Below, in pieces: positions 36,723-48,503 of a DNA stretch of 64,000 bases. The notes under the pieces are model-generated. The model was not told the origin of the DNA, did not search any database, and saw only the letters and a list, made by a program, of their open reading frames with translations. Origin of the DNA: Sphagnum compactum (lineage: Eukaryota; Bryophyta; Sphagnopsida; Sphagnales); assembly GCA_965153455.1 (NCBI GenBank), contig OZ234497.1:18593872-18657871 (forward strand), written 5' to 3'. Position 1 is the first letter of the stretch, and each line of letters begins with the position of its first letter. Position numbers and translations under genes: made by a program.

Positions 36723-39700
36723 GATGGTATTGCAGATCTTGCACAACAAAATCTGAACTCAGAATTTGTACAAACACACACACACACACACACTCACATG
36801 ATTCATTCAGAAGCTTAATAATTTCTACAAAATCCGAAATCAAAGTCAATCACCAGATAAACAAAAGTTCCATCACTGCAACTCTTGTTCTTCATCTTCA
36901 TCATCATCATGGCTATAGAGACTGAGAATAAAAAGCACTTACTACCTGGCTTGTGAATTATTGCAACAACAACAACAACTCCTGCTTGCAGCAACCTCTC
37001 AATTGGGAAACCTCTAAACAAAATTTCAAATAGATCTCACATTTGAGAGAAAGAGAAAGAGAGAGAGAAAGAAAGAACCAAACAGAAACAACAAAACTAA
37101 ATAATACAAATTTACAGACTGTGACAGACTGAGAACTCAGCCTTTTCAAGTAATAAATGTGATCCATCATGGGAGCTACAAAAGGAGAAAGGAACAACAA
37201 CTAGACTCTTCTTGAGCAGGCTGAGTCACCAACAACAAAAACAAGAAGAAGAAAGACCCAGAGAAGAAGAACCAAAGAAGAAGGGGAAAGTGCATGAGAA
37301 AGCACCCCAAAAAAAACAAGGAAACAACAACAGTTTGACCTCAATTCTAAAGTTTTCACTTGTTTTGTGCTAGAGAGAGATTATTAAGAAAAAAGGGAGG
37401 TTTTTTGAACTTGAGAACATCACGTAGTTTGAGGTGAAAGAGCTATTACCCAAATTCACTATGTTTTTTCCCGAGTGACCATAGAGGCAATTACAAATGT
37501 CACTGAGCACCACACTAGAGGGAGAGGACGGTGGGGTTTCTTTCAGAAGAAACCAACCTCAAATTGCAACATAAAAGCACTTTACGAAATTTCCTCGTTT
37601 TATTTGGAGGGCACCTTATATCCATCAATATCCCTCATCGTATAACCCAGGAAATAGCTGATGCTTACTCTTTTAAGTATGAGGACCAGTATTCTCTTTT
37701 CCCGGATGAATTTGAGTCAAATTTCCACATGTAAAGATATGATCATGTAAACATTGTTTCATTTGGTCCCACATCTTCGAGGAATGGAACAACCATGTAG
37801 TTCTCATTTTGGTATTCTCCCCCCCCTCCACCCCCATCCCCATTTTGAGGAATGGATCCCACATTTGTACCTTTCATTCGGTCCCACATTTTGGCACCGA
37901 ATGTGGTGTTTACTGACTGGGAATGTTCATTCTTTGGAAACTTCATCCAATGTTTCCACACAAAGGGTTGGTCAAGGATATGGGTTTCTATTGAAAGAGC
38001 GGGTTTTTGAATACGAGTTTCTATTGAGATTGATTTCATATTCTTGAAATGCATTTACCTTGATATATAACTGATTGTACGGAGCATCTGGTTGAATTGA
38101 CAGCATGCAATTGGACAAGAGCTCCCTCCTTATATTACATATTTGGCTGCCTTTTGACATGTTTTGTACCTCTCTAATATCATTTTGCATGCTCCTGATG
38201 CTTGGTCGGTTAAACCTCATAACTCACACTCTTCTGTCCCACAAGCAGTAAGCTCCCATCCAATCAATTATTTCTGATAACTACTTGGAGCATGCTGGTT
38301 GCTGTGATGCTCATGCCCCATGACTATTCACAATAACCTGCACACTCTCATGGGTCACTTAGTCCATGAGCTGGGCAGTATGTGCTTTATGTTTTACTGT
38401 ACTTTGTCGTCAACTGAAAGATTAATTCCAGTGACAAAATTTTGAGGAGTTGGTATATGAGTGATTTTGCATAATCTTTTATAGGCTTGTAAAATCTATT
38501 GTATGGTCATCCCTAGACAATTTCAGAGATATTTCTAAAGATAACTCATAATTATTTTATCATTTCTCAACTTAATTACCTCATTTCTTAATAATTATCT
38601 TACCTTTTTTCCCCTTATCAATAGGAATATGAAAAAAAATTTATTTCATTTTCAAGCTTGATCACCTTATTCTTTTAATAAATACCTATCTCATTTTATT
38701 TTAAATTTTTAATAAATACTTTTCTCTTTTACCTTACCCACCATGGATATAATGTTTAATATGATTCAAATATAATTCAAAATTAATATAAATAATAACG
38801 AGATATTGAATACCAATGATGACATGATAAGAAAAGATATTGAATACCAAATGATGACATGATAAGAAAAGAAAAGTTGAACGTCATTGGTGATGCGCAG
38901 CAACGTGGAGCCCAAGTAAATATGTCTTTAGTATGTCAAAATGGCTTGTGTGGCAACATTGAACTAACAATTATGGGTACATATTACGTACCCAAATTGG
39001 GAGATGGGTATTCCTTGAAAGACAAGCAAAGAATAAATGGACAAAATTTCTCAACAATTTCTCAACACCCTCTTCCAGAAGCCTAGAATTAAGTTTAAAT
39101 TTCTCAATATCCAGGTCGGAAGGTGGGTACTTTGCAAGCACCTACAAGAAAAGCGGTGCGTCTCCACCAAGCTATATTTTCATGAGGGAAAGCAGGTGTG
39201 CTCATATTGGTGGCGGTGGGTCTTTTGCATGTAACCTGAATAGCAATCTGCTTCCACCAAGGTATTCTTCCAAGGAAAAGGAACATGCTCGTATTTTGTC
39301 CTAATTTTCAGAGTCAAATTGGGGACTGTGGCATTTTTCATATAATTAATTTGCATATAGGAGGATCAATTTATTTTTCTTCTGAAAAGTTTTTGTTAAA
39401 AAAAATTTGGAATTTTTTGATTTTCTAGTGTAAATTTGACTAATCTTGTTAAAATTTTGGAAAAAATTGCCTAATTTTGAATATCATAAAATGGTGGGGG
39501 GGCAAAACACCTTGAATGAGACCACTTGGGAATGATCGGTCTACATGGTTTCTTGGCTTGTTCAATTTATATTCAAACCTTTGCAAATGACGAGTGAAAA
39601 GTTGAATATTGAATACTCATCGGAAGAGGAAACCAAGTTGAAAGCTCATCACAACCAATTGTTTTTTAAGATTGAAGCAATGTACACCCATATTTACAAA

Positions 39701-40409
39701 AGTTTGATACCCTCAAAAAAACATATGGATCCCTTTCTTGGTAAATTTTGCATGCCTATTTAAAAAAAAAAGGAACCTACTAGGTTGGTATGTTTCGAGC
39801 AATATTGACTTTCATACCTATACTCCCCAATTTTACTTTACCGAATACATGCCCCCTACCAATCCTTGTACCTTGATTGACTAACCCCGTACCTAGTTCC
39901 TTTGAGTTTCAACTACAAAAGGGGTCCAACCTTTATCTTGTTTCTATCGTCATGTAGCATGCACCCAACACCACCACATTTCATCCCATAAGGTTTGCCA
40001 AAGTTGAATTGTCACAACATAAAATCAAGGCTTTGGTTCTTGGACATCTACATAACATTTTCTTCATGTAGGTCAAGAACTTGGACCTCTCTAAAAAGGG
40101 ATTGCAACTTGGCCCATGTTCAAGGAATATTTGAATATTTCTTTTCCCCATATTTTTGATTTCACAAGAGGTGATTTTTTGCTGAATAGAAACACATTTT
40201 TCCAAGTATTTCTCAAAAACATTTCGCAAAATATGGCAAAACTTCCCCCACCCAAAAAAAAAAAAAAGAGCCACTAGGTCAAATTAACTGTTAAGCTCTT
40301 TGTCGGTGCACCTTCAAAATAGGCTCCACTCCAAATTTTGATTTTTGACGACCAGCCCTTTGAGGAATTATTTAGCACACCGAATATTATCGGTCGCAAG
40401 GCAAGGTAC
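36191..40409. other. Intergenic, ERF promoter side; no other gene seen
   Basis: 36191-37400 probably contains the ERF promoter and leader. It has a (GACA)n run at 36688-36715, (CA)n at 36774-36793 and purine-rich tracts near 37050. Beyond that, no frame shows a known domain. 39110-39290 contains two loosely related 90-bp halves sharing CTTCCACCAAG(C/G)TAT and ATGCTCGT/GTGCTCAT words. Confidence 0.45.
36688..36793. repeat. Microsatellites (GACA)n and (CA)n
   Basis: (GACA) repeats about seven times at 36688-36715, and (CA) about ten times near 36774-36793, both upstream of the ERF gene. Confidence 0.9.
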
Positions 40410-40417
40410 TGTATTGT

Positions 40418-40808
40418 GGGCCACAGTGAACCAGCACCCACCAGAGCACCATGAAGGATGAATGATAAGTGGTCAGGAAACAGTTCTCTGTTGGGTTTCA
40501 GTTCCCTCGCTAACCATGGTGGTTAGCTCAGTTGCTTTTTTCTTTCTACCTTCCCACTAACAACCCACCAGCAGGTTATTAGTAGGTAGATAGTAATAAC
40601 AGCCCTTGCATATGTATAAACCATCTACTTACCTAGTAATTACCAATTTTCCTACCTACCTGCCTATGTATGAGACCTATTTCTTACAGAATTTGGTTGC
40701 CAAGGTGAAACCAAATATTAACTCACTCGAGGTTCATCCACAACTGAGTAATAACAGGCATACAGTGGATGGTACGGTGCGCTGGTGGGTGCTAGTTCAC
40801 TGTGGCCC
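40418..40808. mobile_element. TIR transposon (non-autonomous) with near-8-bp target duplication
   Basis: 391-bp element. The left end GGGCCACAGTGAACCAGCAC and the right end (inverse GGGCCACAGTGAACTAGCAC) match over about 32 bp, continuing as CCACCAGAGCACC. Flanks TGTATTGT (40410-40417) and TGTATTGC (40809-40816) look like an 8-bp duplication with one change, favouring hAT. The interior has GTAGGTAG/CTACCTAC words like the minisatellite of the element at the left end of the window, whose right terminus also resembles these ends. Confidence 0.7.
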
Positions 40809-41213
40809 TGTATTGCGTAAGGTTGCGCAACCCTTTGTGATGTGTCTATCCCTCGGTACTACATCATGCTACATCGGGCTTCATAACAAATTGGTTGTCT
40901 ATGCCACTTGCTTGGTTACAATTAGCCCCTAGAAACACATGGCACCTCCACACCATGCTCGAAACTCCAGCACATGTTTCACGTCTCGAAGTCTCTGCAC
41001 ATCTCAACATAAAAAAGAAGAAATTCCTTAACTACTGCTACCCCACCAAATTCTACCGTCGCATGAACACTCAGGTGTGGTTCACATGATCATTCCTTTT
41101 GGATCTAGTTGCAAACAAATTCATTCTTTTTGGACAAAATAGGTCCTTGTCATTTATAGGTACGTACACCCATTCCATGTGCATGTAACCTGTGTCTTGG
41201 CAACAGCTTATTA

Positions 41214-41548
41214 GAGCATCTCCACCGGTGCTCAGTATGTCACCCTGGATAATAAAACCCCACCAATAAAACTGTAACTAGAACTGCATATACGTGGTAA
41301 CTACTATAGCAATCCACCTGGACCAATCATTATGATTGACCAATCAAAATACTGAGATGCAGTCAGGTCCAATTTGTTACACTCTTCTCTGGAGGTGCAT
41401 AACTGTGTTGCGCCTTTTACCAGCGGTGACAAGCTGCACGAACTTGGTGGAGAAAAACCAATTTCTTGAGCTAAACCAGCACATTTTGACTTTTTCCCAA
41501 TAAATTTTATTGTGTAGAGTCACATACTGAGCACCGGTGGAGATGCTC
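41214..41548. mobile_element. Harbinger/Tourist-type MITE, copy 2
   Basis: 335-bp element with near-perfect ends GAGCATCTCCACCGGTGCTC and GAGCACCGGTGGAGATGCTC and TTA duplications at 41211-41213 and 41549-41551. Its first part matches copy 1 closely (ACCACCTGGACCAATCATTA in variant form). The right part is extra relative to copy 1, which is probably an internal deletion derivative. Confidence 0.9.
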
Positions 41549-41698
41549 TTACTCTTTCATTTCTCCCTTTTTCAAACTAATAACAACTTCCGGGATAAAA
41601 TCTTTTGTGTCAATTTGAGAAACTTGAATTCCAAACAATCCGCAGGTCAATCGTAGACAGAAGATCTATTATGACATCAGCTTCTGATCGCACGGTCG

Positions 41699-41808
41699 GT
41701 CCATGATGACATCAGATCCATATTGCAAAGTTGGGTCCATCATGACATCAGATCCATATTGCAAAGTTGGGTCCATCATGACATCAGATCCATATTGCAA
41801 AGTTGGTT
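41699..41808 (+). repeat. 36-bp tandem repeat, three units
   Basis: GTCCATCATGACATCAGATC followed by CATATTGCAAAGTTGG, repeated three times with one early substitution (CATGATG). High identity implies recent expansion. Confidence 0.9.
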
Positions 41809-41934
41809 CTAGACATAGGATGCATTGTTCGATCAGATTCGGATCTGCTTAAGATCCCATCTACGGATGAGATTCATTTGACGAGTCATGGGTTACCTTG
41901 TTGTGTTCAATTGAACCTTGGTGTTTTTTTTCAC

Positions 41935-42648
41935 CAGTGTTGGATGAACAGGCCAGTGTTTGGGAGTTCTTGACTTCTATGAAAAATCTCTGGTTCCAGT
42001 TCTACAAAATAAAATTAGAGTGGTTCCAGTTCAGGTTCCCAAAAAACATGGAACCTGGAACCTTGGTCTGGTTTCTTCGACAAACTAATTCCAGTTTCCA
42101 AAAAAAAAGGAACTTGGAATCCAGTTCTGGGTCTTCAAAAAAGACATTCCAGTTCCAGTTCCAAAAAAAAAGGAACTTGGAATCCAGTTCTGGGTCTTCA
42201 AAAAAGACATTCCAGTTCCAGTTCCAAGAAAAAAAGGAACTTGGAATCCAGTTCTGGGTCTTCAAAAAAGACATTCCAATTCCAGTTCCAAGAAAAAAAG
42301 GAACTTGGAATCCAGTTCTGGGTCTTCAAAAAAGACATTCCAATTCCAGTTCCAAGAAAAAAAGGAACTTGGAATCCAGTTCTGGGTCTTCAAAAAAGAC
42401 ATTCCAATTCCAGTTCCAAGAAAAAAGGAACTTGGAATCCAGTTCTGGGTCTTCAAAAAAGACATTCCAGTTCCAGTTCCAGATCCATTCCAGTCTGGTT
42501 CTAGGTAACCTGGACCAAGACTGGACACTAAACTGCCAGTTAAGCTACAGTTAGAACCAAAACTGTTTCTAAATAAATAAGACCTGATTCTCTGCAACCT
42601 AACTGAAGCTGATGGTTATCAACAAAATCAAATACCCACCCAATACTG
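41935..42648. mobile_element. Probable hAT-like TIR element containing a minisatellite
   Basis: The left end CCAGTGTTGGATG and the inverse of the right end (CCAGTATTGGGTG) are similar, and both resemble the GTGTTGGGTGG ends of the 26788 element. Both elements have GGAACTGGAA-rich interiors. No clear target duplication was found, so the boundaries are tentative. Confidence 0.4.
42109..42490 (+). repeat. 64-bp minisatellite, six units
   Basis: Units start at 42109, 42172, 42236, 42300, 42364 and 42427. Each begins GGAACTTGGAATCCAGTTCT and continues through TCTTCAAAAAAGACATTCC to a poly-A-rich joint. Period 63-64 is not a multiple of three, so frames rotate and the 218-codon frame through it is an artefact of sequence lacking stops. 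Confidence 0.9.
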
Positions 42649-45375
42649 GTTTTTGCCTAGGGGAAGGCCTTGACAAACAAGGCATTCTGTCATAAATTCA
42701 AAGTACTGTGCCTTCAGGGCCTTCCTCTACACATAACCACCTCTCGACCTGCCAAGGTGTAGAGGGTTAAGGTGTCGAGTTTAGGGTTTACCCTTAAGTG
42801 TAGGAGTGAAATGGGGGGGGGACCATGGAAGTGAAATGAAGGACTCTGTTGCAAAACAGAATCCAGTGAGTGTCCTCAATGGTGGTGACTGTCCTCACAA
42901 AGACCTAGCTAAATTTTTCAGTGCACTCAGATGCCGCATTCACAAGTGAAAAAATTTGTCCCATTCCTGCATGGGCTTTACGATTTTCACAAAGCCCACC
43001 CACGCTCTCCATGGGTTTTACAAAAACCATAAAGTCCACCTTGGGTTCTTCTCACTGTACACATTATAAAGCCCTTGGTCAAGGGGCACTACTGGATTTG
43101 GGCTGCTGCACCAGGCAGAGGCCCTTATTCCAGTAAAACACAGAAAACCAGTAAAACACAGAAAACTAAAGTACAGATGAACCATTCGCTGCACAAGGCA
43201 GATGCCCTTATTCCAGTAAATCGCAGAGAACTCCAGTTACATGTCAACAGTAAATGTAGTTCCAGCAAGACGAAAACCAACGTTGACCATCAAAGGAACA
43301 ACTGAAAGGAGTGATTTGCTGAATGACAAACTCAAATCATATCTAATAAATACTTGAGTACAGAATATATCCTCTCCTGTTACTTTCCTTGAGGCCTGTA
43401 CTTCCCCACTCTCTCTCTCTCTCTCTCTATGAATTTGCAATTCTGAACAACTATTGTTGACAAAATGAAACAAAGACCAAACTAGAATGGGAGAAAATTA
43501 GTCACTTGGCACTCATAAAAATGCTGCATGTCTGATGATGTAGAAATCAAGGAAGGACCACTTCATAATGCCTTCATATCATCCATGCCAACACTTTTCT
43601 GCAATCCAACCAATTTCTTGCTCAAACAAGTCTGGCAAATCAAACATGCAATTGAGATGACAGCAACCTTCATAGTCCTCATGACTATTATTTCTAGAGC
43701 TCCCAAGGGACATTACAAGCTCTTGTCAATCCTCACCACTAAATAAGAAGCAAGGAAAATTACAATCCACTACCACTACACATCAAGACCATTGTAGCAT
43801 CAGAAATCAAACAGAAGTAAAAGACTGGACATGCTGCAAGGTCTTAGGTTTTGAACTTACCAAAAGAGGTGTGATTCTCAGCCAGAATTGGTGACAAGTT
43901 TAAGACAAAGTTCTCCATATCCTCATTCAAATTCTCAGACCCCAGTCACTCTATAAACTTGTTCCTGTCTGGGACCAGCTTCATCGCCACCTGCATGAGG
44001 GATTGCCTCATTGCTCCTATTGGAGCATGTGATATAATCATACAATTGGATTGTCAGTTCCAATTTGAGTCAGTGTGAATTTAGACAGAAACCATGAGTG
44101 TATTGTTGCAGCTTAGCTTCCAAGATATCTTCAGCTGCTAAAGTGGAGTGGCAGCATCAGTACCATGAAGGCAGTACTTCTAAACCATTCATGGAGTTCT
44201 TTGAGTGTATAATTGTATGCTGCAGTTGCACATTGCCCCATACTCCAATCTGGATTTGCAAGCAGCTTACAAAATAGGTAGGAAGCTCCACAGTAGGAAG
44301 TTCATAACCTAAAAGTCCAGAACTCAAAATGTAAATGTACCCTAGAGATTGATTAGTCTCAGAATCTGATACTAGTTCACAAAAACACTTCAACATGCAA
44401 ACAAGAGCTTCTGCAGATTCATGCAACTACAAGGGAGCTAAGAATTCAATGAGGAAGAGGAGATCTAGATTGTCAGAAGATGGGGGCCCATTCATCAAAG
44501 ATGCCATGCAATGCACACCACAATTCAATCCTCCAGAGTTATCTTTGTGAATGACAGCATTGGGGAGCAGGGGCATCCAGGTGCAGAGAAAAAACCTAAC
44601 CTGGTTAACCAGATGAGACCAATGCAATGGTGCCTACTTGTGGCAGTCTTTGCTGCTATTTCTTTCTTCATAATCTCATACCGCACACTGAAGAGAGGCG
44701 GGAACTGTTTCATACTTGGCATCCAATCTCTGCCAAGGAATCACATTAGCTCTCAGGCATACAATGCATGGATGGGATCAGCAATGAAGAAAACTTAAAG
44801 CTTTTGAGAAGATTCACATGTGACAACATATTCTATGAAGATGTCTGAATCTGGAACGATGCAGAATTATACTAGATTCTGCAATATCTGGGAACCCTAA
44901 TCTGCAATCAGGGCATACACACTTGCAATGATGGCTCTCAAGTCTCTCAAGATATGACATGATGTTTCTCTCAAGAGACCAGGAGAGAATTCGCCTATAT
45001 CCTTCAGCATTCTGCAAAAGAAGCGTAAAAACTCAAAAGGATCAGGGTAAGGACCAGATGTGGGGGAGAACCAGGGAAATTCAACACTCTTCTTCACCAA
45101 CTGTTGTTGCAGAAAGAAAGAAATAAAGAAAAACACTCTCATCAACAGTGCATATTTTCTTCCTCCTGGTTCTCCTTCACATCTTGGTCCCCGCCCTAAT
45201 CCATTACATAGGATGATGATCTGCGGAGAAGAGTACCGCGTTGTTGCCACACCAACGTCGTCGAATTTGACAATCGCCATTGGAAGCTCCCAACTTCTCT
45301 GCAAAATGAAGAAAAAAGACGCAGTCATTGCAGCCATCGAAGGTCCTTCCTCCTCCTTCTCCTCCTCTTCCTACC

Positions 45376-45379
<4 letters not shown>

Positions 45380-45413
<34 letters not shown>
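45380..45413. repeat. (CT)n microsatellite
   Basis: About fifteen CT units. A shorter (CT)n occurs at 43405-43428. Confidence 0.9.
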
Positions 45414-45416
<3 letters not shown>

Positions 45417-45582
45417 CTCCAACCGAAACTCCCGAGACCCAAGAGATGTATATATCTCACTGAGATTTCTCTTTCCCTCACAGCAACCGCACCATCGCAC
45501 GAGAATCGCAAATCAAAATTTGCAGACAGATAGACGCAAGAAGGAAGCTGCAGAGGTCGCGAAGCTCTCGTCATCTGCTTTA

Positions 45583-45690
45583 TATCCGGAATGTGGAAAC
45601 CCTAGGGGCGTATTACTCCCTCAGTTTAGGGGTCTGCTTTTGGATCCGGAATGTGGAAACCCTAGGGGCATACTCTCAGTCTCTCAGTGT
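45583..45690 (+). repeat. Two-copy tandem duplication, unit about 67 bp
   Basis: TCCGGAATGTGGAAACCCTA followed by GGGGC(G/A)TA occurs at about 45585 and 45652. Both are followed by CTCAGT(T/G)TAGGG. The CCGGAATG...CCTAGGGGC core is unchanged between the copies. Confidence 0.85.
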
Positions 45691-45711
45691 AGGGTACCAC
45701 CTGAGGAGTGG

Positions 45712-45773
45712 GGAGTTCTGGAAGTAAGCACCTGCCAAACGTGGAGCCAAAGCGTGCTTGCTTCCAGAACTCC
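45712..45773. repeat. Short near-perfect hairpin
   Basis: Arms 45712-45731 (GGAGTTCTGGAAGTAAGCAC) and 45754-45773 pair at 19 of 20 positions across a 22-nt loop. CTGAGGAG on both outer sides extends the pairing after a bulge. It could be a small foldback or a miRNA-precursor-like stem. Confidence 0.8.
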
Positions 45774-46855
45774 TCAGATCCAAGGGCATTCTGAAGCCTA
45801 AAAATTGACATGATTTTTCTTTCTTAGTTTCTTTCTGTGATTCCCTGCAGGTACCCACTGGGTATCACAGCAAAAACAACACAAGGCATTTCATGCTCAC
45901 TTACAGGCGTTCCACTTTCTCAAATGCCCCAATGGGGTCTTAAGCTCTGTGTGCGTACCTCCAAATACACTCAAAAAAATTCTAGGTCTTTCCATTGATG
46001 CAAAAGGAATTAATTTAATTTGTTTGTTACATTTTTGTACTGTTAAAGTTATTTCTTATCATGGGTAGCACACCATAACCAACAAACCCCTAATTCATTA
46101 AAAGACTTAATGGGCAGTTTAGTTTCATAGATCAAAAAAACTAGACCACATTAGAGACAAAGCAAACAATGAAATCCTTTGCTTCAATTTTATGACTGGC
46201 ATCCCCTCAAAAACAATGATTTTTGTCTCTTTTAGGGTTCCTGGGTTGTGTTGATACAATTGAATGCTTCTGTTGTACAAAAGAAGCCACTTTAATACTC
46301 CATTTTGCAGTTTGCAATACCCAGTGAAAATCACAAGCACTAAGATTGAAAACATATTCAGCTCAGCATCTCAAGGATGATGGTCTTCACGTGATAACCT
46401 GCGGTATTTTGAGCTATGGTATCAAATTTCAGAAATCACAAACAACACGGTTGTGAAGAGTTGGATTCTCCCGTCACCAATCCTCACCAAGGATGTTGCT
46501 CCCACTCCAATTCATCCTCCGAAAAAGCTTACAAGTAGTCAGGTTCTCTTCAAATCTGGTCCTGGATTTCATAAATTAGTTCAGCATGCCACACTTTTCA
46601 GATTTGCCCGAGTTGCACGAAAATACAAAAGAATTTGATAAATTTCCACCATCCTAGTATGGGGTGGAACAGACCCGTGAATTTCACTCATACCTATACA
46701 TAAATCCTGGCATGTGGAGTAAAAATTGCAGATGCTTTATCTCTCTGTCATGAGACTGAATTACCATAGCTGTTGTTTTTCTTGATGTCTCAAGGATGTG
46801 CTTGGTTCTTCTTTTCTGTGAATTACAGAGGGGGCAGTATTCACATGTGTCTTAC

Positions 46856-48209
46856 CTGATCCAGGCGAACCTCAAACCATTGGATGGAGCCCTGGCCGCC
46901 TCCGAGCTCCAGCTCACAAACAGAGGTTACTAAATACTCCACTGCATCCTCTATACTGTCATACTGCACCAAATCTGGAGGTAGCTCTTTGCCAGGCCAT
47001 TGCTCTAGCCATGTCTTGATTCCCAGCACATGTACAAGAAAGAAAATGCATCGGTGCAAGAGCTTACTTTCCCACCTAGGTGGTAACTATATTTTGGCCC
47101 TTGTATAAATATTACTGCCCCAATAAATTCAGAATGCTTCTAGCAAGAATATGATACAGATAGCAAATCCATCCATCCGCAATAATATACAAAATCCTCA
47201 GGCCCGCATTTTACAAATATCAAAACTCATGTACATACAATGTGGAGGGTACGACATATTGAATGTTGATCACCATGGACTAGAGGTCTTCAAGTTACGA
47301 TCTGTGATTTCCTTCTATTTTTCTGCTGCAAGCTGAATCTTCCTTCTTATACAGAATTGAATATTCCGAAAGTTTGGGAAATTCATATATACCTTCAATT
47401 TCTCTTGCAACTCTTCCAATGTCACAAACTGCTCATCCTCTCCAGGTTCTATCAATACATATGTCTCTGCTTCTCCATACAATAGCCTCCGTGCTCCCGC
47501 ACCACCCTCCGCTACAAACTGATTCACAACAAAAACCGTTTGACATGGTGATCATCATAATTTCACCCACCATTGCACATTAACATCACGACCTGGAAAC
47601 CACAAAAAAGCAGCAGCTCCGGTTTTGGGAACATGAGCTAACCCTAACATTGCAACCACATGGGAACAAATGTGAAGAATACTATTCCATATAGGTAAGT
47701 ACCTTCTTCCGCAGTTGATGATTTCTGGAAGAAGTGGAGGATGCTTCTTCCATTCCACCGCACATATAACTTTCTCTCAATCTGCTCCAGTGCCATCCTC
47801 CAACACTTGCTGTACACAATTTTTCTCTCTCTAAAATTGTTACTAGTATTCGACATTGTGCCAATACTACTGATGAAATTGCTCATCAAGATTGAGAATT
47901 TTTCCGAAGACCATAACAAAACCAAGCCAAGAGCATCCATTCCCCCTCCCTCGCTCCCTCCCTCCCTCCCTCCCTTCCACCTTCCCTCCAGAAAGAATGA
48001 ATTGCAGGGGGAAAAGAAGGTAAATAAATGCAAAAGAAAGAGATGCAACAGAACTTACTTGAACAACAGATGAAGTTGTAGCATGTGAGCTTGCAGCGCA
48101 CTGGGTGGCAATGGGGAGAAGGAAAGAATGTCGAAGCACGAGGAAGAGGAGGAGCAGAGAGACAAGAAGAAACCACTGCAACAGCAGCAGCAGCAGCAGT
48201 GGCAACCAT
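46856..48209 (-). CDS. CRR7: CRR7, chloroplast NDH complex assembly protein
   Basis: Three minus-strand exons join in phase. Exon 48059-48209 starts [19 protein letters not shown], a plastid transit-like peptide with an Ala run from a (CAG)n tract. Exon 47393-47511 holds [20 protein letters not shown] and QEKLK. Exon 46856-47014 holds [32 protein letters not shown] and [12 protein letters not shown]. These segments are the signature of CHLORORESPIRATORY REDUCTION 7 (DUF3571), a stromal factor needed to assemble subcomplex A of the plastid NAD(P)H dehydrogenase-like complex. The last exon ends at a good donor (GATCAG|GTAAGA), so a short further exon is possible. If it is not spliced, translation adds VRHM and stops. 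A telo-box lies just upstream of the ATG. The N-terminal join uses acceptor TTTGTAG|CGGAG, chosen by phase. Confidence 0.85.
47946..47980. repeat. (CTCC)n microsatellite in a CRR7 intron
   Basis: CTCCCTCCCTCCCTCCCT-type run between CRR7 exons 1 and 2. Confidence 0.9.
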
Positions 48210-48225
48210 TTTCTCTTGGTTTCGG

Positions 48226-48240
48226 GTTTAGGGTTTTTGT
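48226..48240 (-). promoter_or_regulatory. Telo-box upstream of CRR7
   Basis: Minus-strand CAAAAACCCTAAACCCG contains the AAACCCTAA telo-box, about 17-31 nt before the CRR7 start codon. In plants this motif is common in 5' regions of translation and organelle-related genes. Confidence 0.55.
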
Positions 48241-48503
48241 GCCTGGGAGGTTCTTGTTCTTCAAAAATGATAAAACTGTTCTGATGATAACTGCTTTGAA
48301 GGAGTTGCAGATTTTTTTAGCACCCAAGGATGGCTTACGTTATTTGAGTAGCAATACTGGAGAAGAGGTAGGTCAGAACGGAAAACGAGAGAGAGAGAAA
48401 GACTGACATCCCTTTACAATGCAGGAGCTCAACACCAGAATTTGCAGTCCATAGAGCAAAGTTTGAGGGTTTTGCTGCTGCCCTAATTCTTTTTCTGTCC
48501 CTC

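Larger units (their letters stand above)
42649..46855. other. Intergenic, no supported gene
   Basis: Several moderate open frames occur, for example 44897-45337 minus, which starts with ATG after a GA-rich tract, and 44511-44798 plus, with one hydrophobic stretch. None shows a known domain or a convincing splice structure. (CT)n runs lie at 43405-43428 and 45380-45413. A tandem duplication and a hairpin near 45.6-45.8 kb are annotated separately. Confidence 0.4.

Noticed and set aside
41898-42554. 218-codon frame with FQFQKKRNLESSSGSSKKT repeats
   Set aside because: It is the minisatellite read in rotating frames. The complementary strand is equally open.
44897-45337. 146-codon minus-strand frame starting MAAMTASFFFILQRSW after a GA-rich tract
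   Set aside because: No recognisable domain, the composition drifts, and no consistent downstream exons were found. It could be a non-coding or lineage-specific transcript.
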